A stretch of DNA of 64,000 bases from Demequina sp. NBRC 110057 (GTDB taxonomy: Bacteria; Actinomycetota; Actinomycetes; Actinomycetales; Demequinaceae): positions 248,001-312,000 of the forward strand of contig NZ_BBRN01000003.1 of NCBI RefSeq assembly GCF_002090175.1. Reading direction: 5' to 3'. Shown in pieces: positions 8,342-18,054 of this stretch. A program made the translations under genes and the position numbers. The notes below the pieces were generated by a model, which saw nothing but the letters and a program-made list of their open reading frames with translations, ran no database searches and was not told the origin of the DNA. The first letter of the stretch is position 1. Each line of letters opens with the position of its first letter.

Positions 8342-9526
8342 ATGGCGGGATATGCAGTCATCGACCTCGAAACAACGGGCTTTGCGTACAAGAGCCTCGA
8401 CCGGATCTGCGAGATTGCCGTCGTACTCGTCGACCATGACGGGCGACGCGAGGACGCGTACTCGACCCTCGTCAACCCCATGCGGGATCTCGGCGCCCAG
8501 CACATCCACGGCATCGATGCCACGGACGCCCGCGTCGCACCGACCTTCGATCGCTTGATCGGCGACCTCACGGAACTCTTGGGGGGACGCACGATCGTCG
8601 CGCACAATGCGGCCTTCGATGTGCGATTCCTCGCAGCTGAGTACTCGCGCGCCGGGTTTGCCGTGAACCTCACTCCGGCGGACGCTGTGTGCACCATGCA
8701 GCTCGCCCGCGAAGTCGGCATCCCGCCGAAACTCGGCGAGGCATGCCGGCATGTCGGCATTCCTCTCAACGATGCGCACGCGGCGCTTGCCGACGCAGAG
8801 GCAACGGCCCGGCTTTTCGCAAGCTATCGAACGTTCAGCGCTGTCGAGAGGCGGTGGCACAGCCTTAGTTCGACAGGCTCAGGCGTTGCCTGGCCAGCGC
8901 TGCCTCCACTTCGCACACCGGCCGTCGGACGCGGGGCGACCCGGGCGGGTAGCGGCCTCCTTGAGTCGGTCGTGGCGCGGTTCGATGCCGCCCACCATGG
9001 GGACGGCGAGGCCCAGTACATCGAGGCGCTCGCACGGGTGCTGCTCGACCGCAAGATCACCGCAGAAGAGAAGCGAGACCTTGCTCGGGTGGCAGACTCT
9101 GCGGGCCTCTCCGCCGACGACTGCGCGCGACTTCACCGGACCTACTTACTGGGCATCGTCGATGTCGCGTGCGATGACGATGTCCTCACGGCTGACGAGC
9201 GCGCCTACATCGTCCAGCTGGCAAACTTCCTCGGTCTCGCCGACCTCGAAGTCGAGGCATTACTCGCTCACGCGAGCGCGAAGGTTTCCTCTGTCTCCGA
9301 CGCGGTCACCTTCGACGAGGGTTCACTGGTGGTGTTCACCGGTCACTCCGCTGCAGACAAGGCTCGCCTCACGGCCTTGGCCAACGCGCGAGGTCTAGTG
9401 GTGTGGCCCGGCGTGAAGAAGGGCGTCTCCGCCGTCATCGCCAAGGATCCAGGGACTAATTCGGGAAAGGCCAAGAAGGCACGCGACATGGGCATACCCG
9501 TCGTGGGGCCGGACGTCCTCGCCTAG
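8342..9526 (+). CDS. DEDDh 3'-5' exonuclease with TerB-like middle and C-terminal BRCT domain
   Basis: 394 residues in three parts. Residues 1-165 form a DnaQ-type exonuclease with VIDLETTG (ExoI), HNAAFDVRFL (ExoII) and HAALADAEATARL (ExoIII with the DEDDh His). Residues near 210-320 form a helical acidic module (ADERAYIVQLANFLGL) resembling the tellurite-resistance/TerB fold. The end (VVFTGHSAADKARLTAL...VSAVIAKDP...ARDMGIPV) is a BRCT domain like that of NAD-dependent ligase. It probably degrades or proofreads DNA ends during repair. ATG at 8342 follows a GGAGAGCGGCA ribosome site and restores the exact N-terminal strand of the exonuclease. Confidence 0.84.
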   Translation: MAGYAVIDLETTGFAYKSLDRICEIAVVLVDHDGRREDAYSTLVNPMRDLGAQHIHGIDATDARVAPTFDRLIGDLTELLGGRTIVAHNAAFDVRFLAAEYSRAGFAVNLTPADAVCTMQLAREVGIPPKLGEACRHVGIPLNDAHAALADAEATARLFASYRTFSAVERRWHSLSSTGSGVAWPALPPLRTPAVGRGATRAGSGLLESVVARFDAAHHGDGEAQYIEALARVLLDRKITAEEKRDLARVADSAGLSADDCARLHRTYLLGIVDVACDDDVLTADERAYIVQLANFLGLADLEVEALLAHASAKVSSVSDAVTFDEGSLVVFTGHSAADKARLTALANARGLVVWPGVKKGVSAVIAKDPGTNSGKAKKARDMGIPVVGPDVLA

Positions 9527-9559
9527 GTCACCGGCGGTCCCGGGCCGGTCGCAGGCGGC

Positions 9560-10033
9560 CTAACCCACCTCCCCAAACGGGTACCGCACCTCCACGAAAG
9601 GCCACGCCTCCGCAAGCCAGCGCGGTACGAAGGCCGCCACGGCATCGGCCAACCCGGCCGGGGCATCGGCCACCACCCACCACGAGACCTCCGCCACCGA
9701 CCCGACATTCCCCACCGCGTCAGCAGGGTCGATGTACACGCACCCATAGATCGCGCCCTCGCCGGCAGGCAGGATCGCGTAATTGAACGACTCGTGCGTG
9801 ACCATCTCGCGCGCGTGGCGGTCGAGGTCGGCGCGGTCGGCCTCGGCGGTCATGTCGGCCGGCGGCCAGCCCCACTCCTCGCCGTACTTCGCCCACAGGC
9901 GAGCCTGGTTCCCCATCACCGCGACCATGTCGATGTCCGTGTCGTCGGGACTGATGGGCCGCAGGTGCACGCCCTCGACCAGGGGCACCAGCAGCGGGTG
10001 CTCGAAGTCGGCGGGGAGCCACGCGTCAGTCAT
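9560..10033 (-). CDS. GNAT-family acetyltransferase-like protein
   Basis: About 157 residues. Recognisable features are the N-terminal LLVPLVEGVHLRPISPDD strand and the central YAILPAGEGAIYGCVYIDP sheet, followed by SWWVVADAPAGLADAVAAFVPRWL. It lacks a clear Q/RxxGxG/A acetyl-CoA loop, so it may be a divergent or inactive member. The start is ATG 10033; a GTG two codons upstream (10039) is possible. Substrate unknown. Confidence 0.68.
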   Translation of the reverse strand: MTDAWLPADFEHPLLVPLVEGVHLRPISPDDTDIDMVAVMGNQARLWAKYGEEWGWPPADMTAEADRADLDRHAREMVTHESFNYAILPAGEGAIYGCVYIDPADAVGNVGSVAEVSWWVVADAPAGLADAVAAFVPRWLAEAWPFVEVRYPFGEVG

Positions 10034-10048
10034 AGGCACAACGTAGCG

Positions 10049-11395
10049 TCAGCCCTTCTCGGCCTCCGGCAGCCCGCGCCCCACCCACGCGCCCACCACG
10101 CCAAGCACCGCCAGCGCCACCAGAGCGACAGCATTACCGAACACCGCCAGGCCCGCCGTCACCACGCCCACCGCGAGCAGCAGCACGCCCATGAGCGTGT
10201 TCGCGACGGCCACGTACTCGGTGCGCTGATCGCCCTCGGCGATGTCGACCACGTACGTCTTGCGGGCCAGGCGCACGCCCAGGTGCACCAGCGCGAGCAC
10301 AAAATAGGCGGCAGCCGGCAGCCACGCCGCCTCCCCCACGCCAGGCAGAGCCCGCAGCCCGAGGAACATCACAATCGTGGCCGATGCCGCGATCGAGGCG
10401 CCGATCATGAGCCGCCTCGAGGACGCATCGGCCAGCCGTCCGAACACCCGCCCGCCAATGATCCCGGCCACCCCCTGCGCCAGGATGAACAGCCCCAGCG
10501 ACGACAGCCCCTCGCCGTCGCCCTGCAGCGACAGCGCCACCACGAACGGCGGGCTGAGCGCGGACACGAGCAGCAGGCCGCGGGCCACGACGAAGCGGCG
10601 GAAGACGCCGTCGTCCCGCCACAGCCCGGCCGCCTGGCTCACCCAGCCGGGTCCGTCATCGTCCGGCGGGGAATCGCCGGTGGCCGATGCCTGGGTCGCC
10701 TCGCGAGGCTTGCTCGCCTCGCCCTCCTCGCTCGGCTCCCGGATGGTCGCGTAGATCAGGGCGCCCAGCGCCCACAGCACGGCCGCGCCGCCGAGCAGCG
10801 CCGCGAGCACGCCCACACCCAGGTCCCCGCCCCAGAACCGCAGCCCCAGGCCGAGCGTCACCGCCACGATGGCCGATGCGACGGTCGTCACTCCCTGGAT
10901 CTGACCCCGCTGCCCTTGCGACACGGTGCGGCCGAGCACGTCTTTGCTCGCGATCGAGCTCAGCGAGCGAGCGACGGCAAACACCGCGAGCGCCACGAGG
11001 ATGCCGATGCCGGCGACCCAGCCCTCGGCGGTGGCGGCCACGAGCGCCATCGCGGCGGTCGCGACGGCCTGCCCGGCGGCGCCCGCGACCCACACCCACT
11101 TGCGTTGGCGCCTGGCCTGCACGCGCGGCGCCCACGCGGCCTGCGGGAGCATGGACCCGGACTCGCGGATGGGCACCAGGAACGCGACGAACGCGCCCGG
11201 GGCGCCCAGCGCGTTCATCAGCCACGGCAGGACCGTCTTGGCGTTGACCACCTCGTCGCCCGCCGACTGCAGCGCCTGCGCCGCCATCTGGCGCAGGCCG
11301 TTGCCCGCGATGTGCGGGCGCGCGTCGGCGCTCAGGTCATCCGCGTCCGAGTCCTGGTGGCGGACCAGGAGGTCGTAGAGCTTCTGCGCGGACAT
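10049..11395 (-). CDS. MFS transporter
   Basis: 448 residues with about 11-12 hydrophobic spans. A charged cytoplasmic loop rich in Glu, Ser and Asp in the middle (REPSEEGEASKPREATQAS) separates the two six-helix halves. The N-terminal 45 residues are polar. Segments such as GGRVFGRLADASSRRLMIG resemble the loop between helices 8 and 9 of the major facilitator fold. The cargo cannot be deduced. It ends 16 bp before the minus-strand GNAT start region and is probably co-transcribed with it. Confidence 0.8.
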   Translation of the reverse strand: MSAQKLYDLLVRHQDSDADDLSADARPHIAGNGLRQMAAQALQSAGDEVVNAKTVLPWLMNALGAPGAFVAFLVPIRESGSMLPQAAWAPRVQARRQRKWVWVAGAAGQAVATAAMALVAATAEGWVAGIGILVALAVFAVARSLSSIASKDVLGRTVSQGQRGQIQGVTTVASAIVAVTLGLGLRFWGGDLGVGVLAALLGGAAVLWALGALIYATIREPSEEGEASKPREATQASATGDSPPDDDGPGWVSQAAGLWRDDGVFRRFVVARGLLLVSALSPPFVVALSLQGDGEGLSSLGLFILAQGVAGIIGGRVFGRLADASSRRLMIGASIAASATIVMFLGLRALPGVGEAAWLPAAAYFVLALVHLGVRLARKTYVVDIAEGDQRTEYVAVANTLMGVLLLAVGVVTAGLAVFGNAVALVALAVLGVVGAWVGRGLPEAEKG

Positions 11396-11452
11396 GCGGC
11401 TATTTTCTCAAAGGCTTGAGGGCGGCCGATGCCGTGGCCGGCTTGGCAGCCC

Positions 11453-11917
11453 CTACTCCCCCAGGAACGGCCCGCCGTTGTCGCGGGGGCCGTCGGGCGC
11501 GCGGAACTCCAGGCGGCAAATCGCCCGAATGGCACTGACGAGCCACTCGGCGATCATCTCGTCGTACTCCCCCTGCACGCCGCTGAACGCGACGACGAGC
11601 CCCTCGCGCACAATGCCGCCGGGCCACTTGATGTCGCCCGCGCGGTACAGGTGCGGCGAGTGGTCGCGCAGGCGCGAGGTGTCCATGCCGGTGCGCGCGG
11701 CGACGCGAGCCTTGGCGGTGGCCCACTCGACAAACTGCTCGGGGTCGTCGCCCAGGTAGGCGTTGAACAAAGGATCGGCCGATGCGTCGGCCGGGTCAAG
11801 CACCACGACCCCACCCTTGTAGCCGTTAAGCAGGCCGACCTCGTGGCCGCGCGCGATGGCGGGCTCGATGATGTCCCAGGCTTGGGCGCAGATCTCGCTC
11901 GTGATGCCGGTGAACAT
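11453..11917 (-). CDS. hypothetical protein, possibly GlcG/HbpS-like
   Basis: 154 residues, no signal peptide or membrane span. The middle and end (WPGGIVREGLVVAFSGVQGEYDEMIAEWL) resemble the GGxP-[IV]-xxGxxVGAxGVSG...D motif of GlcG/HbpS-type domains, but the match is loose. A Gly-rich start and the pattern VxLLNGYKGGVVVLDP would fit the same alpha/beta fold. It is the last chromosomal-type gene before the defence island, transcribed away from it. Confidence 0.55.
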   Translation of the reverse strand: MFTGITSEICAQAWDIIEPAIARGHEVGLLNGYKGGVVVLDPADASADPLFNAYLGDDPEQFVEWATAKARVAARTGMDTSRLRDHSPHLYRAGDIKWPGGIVREGLVVAFSGVQGEYDEMIAEWLVSAIRAICRLEFRAPDGPRDNGGPFLGE

Positions 11918-12097
11918 GTTGAAGTCCTTTCGCTCGGCGCAACCCCGTCATTCTGGCGCATTCTTCGGCACGGCTCCCGAGGTCGGATCACCGCGACACT
12001 CGCCAAGGGCCGCCGCTCGACACTCCCAGAGCCGATAGCATCCCTGGAGGAGCGCCGGAGCCGTCTTCGCGCACCAAGCCGCCGTGAGGGGAACACA

Positions 12098-15000
12098 ATG
12101 CCGGCCGAAGAACAACGCACGCTTGAAGCCGTCCGTTCGCACCTCCGCGACGCCACGTCAGTTGATTCCCTCTCTGAGTCTTTCTCTGTATTCGTGCACG
12201 AGGCGCTCGAGGGCGACCTCGCAGAGGTCGACGCCCGTCTATTGCTCTGGAAGGACAGCCTCGAGAACCATCCGCTGAACGGCCTGGAGGAAGAGAACCT
12301 TCTCCGAGCCCGCCTTGACCAGCACCGTGTGGCGCGAGATTTCATCGCATGGGCCGAGCACAAACTCGACGTCAGGGCTCTGGCGAAGAGGACCCGCGAC
12401 ACCTCGACGATCGTTCACGGTGCGAACCCCCTTGCCGTCCAGGGCGCCGGCCTTGAAGCGGAGAGTCTGGGTCTGGTCGCGTCGCCAAACCTTCACATGC
12501 CCCTGGGAACGACGGACCGGGCCCAGGTCGGCCAGATCGCCGAGCACTTCGAGCGCGCCTGGAACCACCCCACTGCAGCCGCCGCGGCACGCGAGGCGTT
12601 CTTCGAAGCCGCCCGCGCTCTGTACGAGAACCGCGCCCCAGAGTCTCTGTACCTCCGCATCTTGACATCCCTCTTCAGCGACTTCGTCGACGAGTCGGGC
12701 GAGGAGACCGAGCGGCGTGGCCGCACCGGTTTCTACGACACGGAAGTGTGGAAGAAGCTCTACAAGTTCCAACGGGACGGAGTCCTCGGCGCGATCGAGA
12801 AGCTCGAGCGCCACAATGGCTGCATCATCGCGGACAGTGTTGGTCTCGGAAAGACCTTCGAGGCACTCGCCGTCATCAAGTACTACGAACTCCGCAATGA
12901 CCGTGTGCTGGTGCTCGCTCCGAAGCGTCTTCGCGCGAACTGGACGCTCTACCGCGCCAATGACGCGCGCAACCCTCTGGTTGCCGATCGCTTCAATTTC
13001 GACGTTCTGAACCACACCGACCTGTCTCGCGAAGCCGGCATAAGCGGCGATATCGACCTTGCCCACCTGGAGTGGGGCAACTACGACCTCGTCGTCATCG
13101 ACGAGTCGCACAACTTCCGCAACAACCCTCAGAGGGACGACCGCACCACGCGCTACGAGCGGATGATGAACGCGGTCATCAAGTCCGGCGTGCGCACCAA
13201 GGTGCTCATGCTGTCTGCGACCCCGGTCAACACCCGCCTGGCCGACCTTCGCAACCAAGTCCTCTTCGCCACTGAAGGCGACGACCGGGCGCTCGCACGC
13301 GAGGGAGTGAAGGACATCGGCCAGACCCTTCGCCAAGCGCAGACGCGTTTCAACGCGTGGCAGAAGACCCCCGATGAGCAGCGCACGGCAAAGTCCCTCG
13401 TCGGCATGCTCGGCATGGACTACATCCGGCTTCTCGATCTCCTCACGATCGCCCGCTCTCGCAAGCACATCGAGAAGTACTACGGCGTCGAGGACACAGG
13501 CAAGTTCCCGGAGCGCCTCGCCCCGATCAACCTGACACCAGGCATCGACCTCGACGGCGCCATGATCCCGCTAAACGAGATCAACCGCGCAATCCTGCGG
13601 CTCACTCTCGCCGCCTACAAGCCTACGAGCTACGTGCGCGATGGGCTCAAGGAGAAGTACGCCGAGGTCTACGACAGGTCGCTCCGCACCGGTGGGGCCC
13701 GCAAGTGGATCCAGACGGACCGCGAGAACAACGTGGTACACCTCCTGCGAGTCGGCCTTCTGAAGCGACTCGAGTCCTCGGTGAAGTCGCTCGGCCTCAC
13801 GCTGGGGAAGATCCTCGACACGATCGACGCGTCGATCGAACGCCTCAATGAGTTCGAGGTCGACGGGTCACAGGGCGCGTCGATCCAGGACGAGGGCGCA
13901 GCCGCAAACCTTGGGCTCGACGACCCTGACCTGGACGATGCGGTTGGCGGCAACGTCAAGGTCTATCTCCAGGACATGAACCGCAGCGGTTGGCGGCAGG
14001 ACTTGGAAGCCGACCGTGAGACGGTCGCCTCGCTCCTCGCCGAGGTAACCAAGGTCGACGTCTCACGCGATGCGAAACTGGCCGAACTCAAGCGGTTCCT
14101 GCGCGACAAGGTGGAGAATCCGACAAACGAGGGCAACCGCAAGGCACTGATCTTCACGGCGTTCAGCGACACCGCGCAGTACCTCTACGAGCATGTGGGG
14201 GTGTGGGCACGGCGCGAGCTCGGGGTCAACGTCGCCCTCATCACGGGTCAGTCGACCAAGAGCACTGTGCCTGGTCAGCGCCAGGACATGCACGTCGTGC
14301 TCTCCGCGTTCTCGCCGATCTCGAAGGGAGGCAACCCCGACGGCGACACCGTCGACATCGTCATCGCAACCGACACGATCTCGGAGGGGCAGAACCTCCA
14401 GGATTGCGACACCGTCGTCAACTACGACATCCACTGGAACCCGGTCCGCATCGTGCAGAGATTCGGACGCGTCGATCGCCTCGGATCGTCCAACGCTTCG
14501 GTCCAGCTCGTGAACTTCTGGCCCACGGACGACCTGGATTCGTACATCAACCTCGAAGGCCGGGTCTCGAGCCGGATGAAGCTCCTCGACGTCTCCGCGA
14601 CGGGCGAGGAAAACGTACTCGACTCGTCGGACATGAACGATCTCGACTACAGGCGCCATCAGCTCGAGCAGCTTCAGAAGGCTGCGCCGGCGATGGAGGA
14701 CCTCGCCAGTGGACTGTCGATCACGGACCTCACACTGTCGGACTTCCGCATGGATGCCTCGTCGCGGCCCAGAGCCGAACTTCAGCGCATCGATGCGTGG
14801 CCGCTCGCCCTATTCGGTGTTGCGAGGTTCGATGCAGGGTTGGAGTCGGATGGGCTCTCGCCTGGGGCCGTATTCCTCCTTCGGGTCAGGGCCGATGCGT
14901 TTGGTTTCTCCCAGGCGTATCCGCTCGCCCCGTATGTGCTCGCCTTCGTACGGGACGACGGGACGCTCGCCCACGCTATTGAGGAGCCCAAGCTCGCGCT

Positions 15001-15265
15001 CGACGTGCTTCGCAGGCACGCGCTCGATCGTGCCGAGCCGGACGATGCGGCGATCGCCGACTTCGAAGCAGCGACACGGCGCGGTCGTGACATGAACCAC
15101 TATCGGAGTCTGCTGAGTGTGGCGGTCGAGGCCGCCTCGGGCCATGCGGAGCAGAAGCTAGCGGCTTCCATCTTCTCCTCCGCTCCGTCCTTGCTTGGCG
15201 CCGATGCGACGACCCCCGGGCTGGAGTCGATCGACGTCGTGGCGTGGATGGCGATCGTCCCGTGA
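12098..15265 (+). CDS. SNF2-family helicase of an extended type III restriction-modification operon
   Basis: 1055 residues. A helical N-terminal region (about 1-210) precedes the ATPase. DSVGLGKT (Walker A, residues 246-253), VIDESHNFRNN (DEAH box, near 333), LMLSATPVNT (motif III), and in the second RecA lobe ATDTISEGQNLQDCDTVVNYD plus QRFGRVDRLGS (motifs V and VI) are all intact. The last 200 residues show no nuclease motif that I recognise. ATG at 12098 follows TGAGGGGA. The stop overlaps the next gene by GTGA. Position in a gap-free operon with DUF4391, Mod and Res suggests DNA translocation or remodelling in phage defence. Confidence 0.85.
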   Translation: MPAEEQRTLEAVRSHLRDATSVDSLSESFSVFVHEALEGDLAEVDARLLLWKDSLENHPLNGLEEENLLRARLDQHRVARDFIAWAEHKLDVRALAKRTRDTSTIVHGANPLAVQGAGLEAESLGLVASPNLHMPLGTTDRAQVGQIAEHFERAWNHPTAAAAAREAFFEAARALYENRAPESLYLRILTSLFSDFVDESGEETERRGRTGFYDTEVWKKLYKFQRDGVLGAIEKLERHNGCIIADSVGLGKTFEALAVIKYYELRNDRVLVLAPKRLRANWTLYRANDARNPLVADRFNFDVLNHTDLSREAGISGDIDLAHLEWGNYDLVVIDESHNFRNNPQRDDRTTRYERMMNAVIKSGVRTKVLMLSATPVNTRLADLRNQVLFATEGDDRALAREGVKDIGQTLRQAQTRFNAWQKTPDEQRTAKSLVGMLGMDYIRLLDLLTIARSRKHIEKYYGVEDTGKFPERLAPINLTPGIDLDGAMIPLNEINRAILRLTLAAYKPTSYVRDGLKEKYAEVYDRSLRTGGARKWIQTDRENNVVHLLRVGLLKRLESSVKSLGLTLGKILDTIDASIERLNEFEVDGSQGASIQDEGAAANLGLDDPDLDDAVGGNVKVYLQDMNRSGWRQDLEADRETVASLLAEVTKVDVSRDAKLAELKRFLRDKVENPTNEGNRKALIFTAFSDTAQYLYEHVGVWARRELGVNVALITGQSTKSTVPGQRQDMHVVLSAFSPISKGGNPDGDTVDIVIATDTISEGQNLQDCDTVVNYDIHWNPVRIVQRFGRVDRLGSSNASVQLVNFWPTDDLDSYINLEGRVSSRMKLLDVSATGEENVLDSSDMNDLDYRRHQLEQLQKAAPAMEDLASGLSITDLTLSDFRMDASSRPRAELQRIDAWPLALFGVARFDAGLESDGLSPGAVFLLRVRADAFGFSQAYPLAPYVLAFVRDDGTLAHAIEEPKLALDVLRRHALDRAEPDDAAIADFEAATRRGRDMNHYRSLLSVAVEAASGHAEQKLAASIFSSAPSLLGADATTPGLESIDVVAWMAIVP

Positions 15266-16044
15266 CTCCCGCGCCTGTCGACGTCGTGGAGATGCTGGGG
15301 CTTCCGGCACGCGCGCGAGAGACACATCGGCTCACGAAGAAGGACATCGTTGAGCAGTGGGAGCACTCGGCGCCTGCCGACGCCCGACTCCTCAGCCGGG
15401 CGATCGCCTCGGCAAGAATCGTGGGAGTGTTGAGTCCCGCGACGACCGGCGTTCCTGCCGTCCGCGACGCAGACCGCCCTGTCGACATGATCCCGGTCCT
15501 GGAGGTGCGGATGGCCGACGGCATCACCGCGAAGGATCAGCGCCGCGTAGCCGAGCTCCTGCACCGCGCGATGCCCCGTCCCGCCATCGTCGCCCTGTAT
15601 CCGTCCGAACAGGTCCCTTTTCTCTCGCTCGCCCTCACCAGGCTCAGCAAGACCGAGGCAGGTATGTCGGTCGTAGAGGAGCACCTGGCCGCACCGGCTG
15701 ACCGGATCGTAGCCGCGTCTCTACACGTGGGCGAACTCGACCGCACCGACCTCGGCGCGCTGTACCGCGATCTCGTGCGACGAGCAGCAGCAGACGGGGT
15801 GCCCTCTCCGAGTCTGCGTAACGCCGCCGAGGCGGTGGAACTCCGCCGCCGGGTTGCGGCGCTCGACGAGGATCTCCAGTCGGCGGTGCGCAGCGCAGCG
15901 CGCGAGAAGTCGATGCAACGGCGCATAGCGCACAACGGCGAGGCGCGCATCCTCCGTGACCAGATTGCCCAGACCCGCGCGGCGCTCTTCGGAGCCGGCG
16001 CTGATCAGACCCGAATAAGCGACGACCCTAAGGTAGGACCGTGA
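15262..16044 (+). CDS. DUF4391 protein
   Basis: 260 residues. The family pattern is visible: an N-terminal LPARARETHRLTKKDIVEQW segment with the conserved Lys pair, a central AIVALYPSEQVPFLSLALTRLSK strand-helix, and a C-terminal helical region with RRRVAALDEDLQSAVRSAARE. Known members sit in restriction and SNF2-helicase loci; the molecular role is unknown, an adaptor between helicase and methylase being one guess. GTG 15262 was chosen over GTG 15244 because it forms a four-base GTGA overlap with the helicase stop; its own stop overlaps the mod start in the same way. Confidence 0.78.
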   Translation: MTPAPVDVVEMLGLPARARETHRLTKKDIVEQWEHSAPADARLLSRAIASARIVGVLSPATTGVPAVRDADRPVDMIPVLEVRMADGITAKDQRRVAELLHRAMPRPAIVALYPSEQVPFLSLALTRLSKTEAGMSVVEEHLAAPADRIVAASLHVGELDRTDLGALYRDLVRRAAADGVPSPSLRNAAEAVELRRRVAALDEDLQSAVRSAAREKSMQRRIAHNGEARILRDQIAQTRAALFGAGADQTRISDDPKVGP

Positions 16045-18050
16045 CGACGCCCGCAGACAACGACTCAATTCAGTACGCACCGATCGAGGAACTGAGTGGT
16101 CGGGGTGAGGCCGCCGACAACGTTGCCCGACTCGCCGAGTTGTTCCCGGATGCAGTCACTGATGGGCATGTCGACCTTGAGGCGCTGCGTGGAATCCTTG
16201 GCGATGACGCCGCGCCGGCCGGTAGCGAAGCGTCGGGACTACGGTGGGTCGGAATGGCCGAGGCCCGTCGCCTGTCGACGCTTCCCGCGACCGGGACGCT
16301 CTTGCCCCGCCCGGACGAGTCCGTGGACTGGGACTCGACGCGGAACATCGTGATCGAGGGCGACAACCTCGAGGTTCTCCGACTCCTTCGGCGCGGTTAC
16401 ACGAACGAGGTCGATGTCATCTACATAGACCCGCCCTACAACACCACGAACGACTTCGTCTATGACGACAGCCGCGTCTCGACGGTAGCTGAGCATGAGA
16501 CCGACGCCGGCCTGCGTGATGAGGAAGGTGCAACCCAGGTTGGTGCTGGGTCCAACCGCGCGGAAGAACGCCGTCTCGCCTCTGCACGGCATGCCAAGTG
16601 GCTCTCGATGATGTATCCGCGTTTGCTCGTGGCGCACTCGCTCCTCAAGGAGACGGGCGTGCTCGTCGCGGCGATCGATGACAACGAGCACGCGCGGCTG
16701 AAGTTGCTCTTGGACCGAGTGTTTGGCGCCGAGAACTTTATTGCCAATGTGGTGTGGCAGGGCGGGCGCAAGAACGACTCTCGCTACATTTCCGTGGGCC
16801 ACGACTACATGCTTGTATACGCCAAGAGCGAAGGCGCGCTCGCGGAACTTGGCACTCGGTGGCGCGAAGAAAAGATCGGCGTCGAAGACGTTCTTGCCGC
16901 AGGCCAGCGCGCGTGGAGCGCCGCTGACGGCGACGAGGCCGGGGCTCGGCGCCACATGGTCGATTGGTTCCGTTCGCAGCCCGAAGACTCGCCTGTGCAT
17001 GCCATGGCGCGCTATACCTATTTCTTGCCGGACGGAAGGCTCTGTCGGGACGATAACGTCACCTGGCCCGGCGGCGGCGGGCCGAAGTACGACGTGCTGC
17101 ACCCAGTCACGGGACTTCCGGTGCCTGTTCCCGAGCGTGGCTGGCGTTCATCTGAGCCCAAGATGCTCGAAGACATTGCGGCCGGCCGAATCATCTTCCG
17201 CGACGATCACACGAAGCCCATCAGTGCCAAGCGACCACTTGATGAAGTCACGGGTCAGGTCGCGATGTCGGTTTTCGACCGCCAGCGGACTCACGGCGGA
17301 CGCCGGCTGAAGGAGTTGTTTGATGGTGAGTCACCCTTCGATTTCCCCAAGGACGTAGAAGTGCTGAGTCGCTGGATCAATCTCGTTTCGGGCAGCAAGA
17401 AGGACGCGCTCGTAGTCGATTACTTTGCGGGGTCGGGCTCCACCGGGCACGCTGTCATGGACCTCAACGCCGCTGATGGTGGAATCCGTCGATACATGCT
17501 CGTGCAGCTCGACGAGGAGGTCGGGAAGGACGGCTACGACACCATCGCCGACATCACCCGCGAACGGCTGCGCCGAGCTGGCAAGAAGGTCGCAGAGAAC
17601 CTCACCCTCGAGTCCGCTGACATCGACCTCGGCTTCCGTTCCTACCGCCTTGCGTCGTCGAACCTCGAGCCATGGGACGGTACCGGCGAACTGAACCTGA
17701 TGGAGGCCGTCGACAACCTCGTTGAGGGCCGTTCGAGCGATGACCTGCTGGTCGAGATGATGCTTCGACTCGGCATCGAGCTCACGACGCCTGTCGAGAC
17801 CCGCGAGGTCGCGGGCAGCACCCTCTACAACCTTGGCGCGGGCACGCTCTACGCCTACTTCGGCGAGAACGTGACGACCGAGCTAGCGATCGAGCTGGCG
17901 CGTGCGCTGGTGCAGTGGCGTGACGAGAACCCCGTCGACTCGGACGTGACGATCGTCGTGCGCGACACCGGCTTCGTCGATTCGTCAGCGAAGTTGAACT
18001 TGGACGCCGCAGTGAAGCAGGCCGGATTCACCACCTTCCGGAGCATCTGA
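16041..18050 (+). CDS. mod: type III DNA adenine methyltransferase (Mod)
   Basis: 669 residues. Catalytic motif IV is DPPYNT in IYIDPPYNTTNDFVYDD near residue 130. The AdoMet motif I is DYFAGSGSTGHAVMDL near residue 461. DPPY before FxGxG is the beta-class order of type III Mod proteins. Between them lies about 300 residues of target-recognition sequence that would set the asymmetric recognition site. It methylates adenine N6 to protect host DNA and also guides Res. GTG 16041 overlaps the DUF4391 stop. The Res gene starts 4 bases after its stop. Both catalytic motifs are intact. Confidence 0.9.
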   Translation: MTTPADNDSIQYAPIEELSGRGEAADNVARLAELFPDAVTDGHVDLEALRGILGDDAAPAGSEASGLRWVGMAEARRLSTLPATGTLLPRPDESVDWDSTRNIVIEGDNLEVLRLLRRGYTNEVDVIYIDPPYNTTNDFVYDDSRVSTVAEHETDAGLRDEEGATQVGAGSNRAEERRLASARHAKWLSMMYPRLLVAHSLLKETGVLVAAIDDNEHARLKLLLDRVFGAENFIANVVWQGGRKNDSRYISVGHDYMLVYAKSEGALAELGTRWREEKIGVEDVLAAGQRAWSAADGDEAGARRHMVDWFRSQPEDSPVHAMARYTYFLPDGRLCRDDNVTWPGGGGPKYDVLHPVTGLPVPVPERGWRSSEPKMLEDIAAGRIIFRDDHTKPISAKRPLDEVTGQVAMSVFDRQRTHGGRRLKELFDGESPFDFPKDVEVLSRWINLVSGSKKDALVVDYFAGSGSTGHAVMDLNAADGGIRRYMLVQLDEEVGKDGYDTIADITRERLRRAGKKVAENLTLESADIDLGFRSYRLASSNLEPWDGTGELNLMEAVDNLVEGRSSDDLLVEMMLRLGIELTTPVETREVAGSTLYNLGAGTLYAYFGENVTTELAIELARALVQWRDENPVDSDVTIVVRDTGFVDSSAKLNLDAAVKQAGFTTFRSI

Positions 18051-18054
18051 CGCG

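Noticed and set aside
11429-12097. In-frame extension of the SNF2 helicase into the upstream region
   Set aside because: It is antisense to the GlcG-like gene and lacks homology; ATG 12098 has a good ribosome site.
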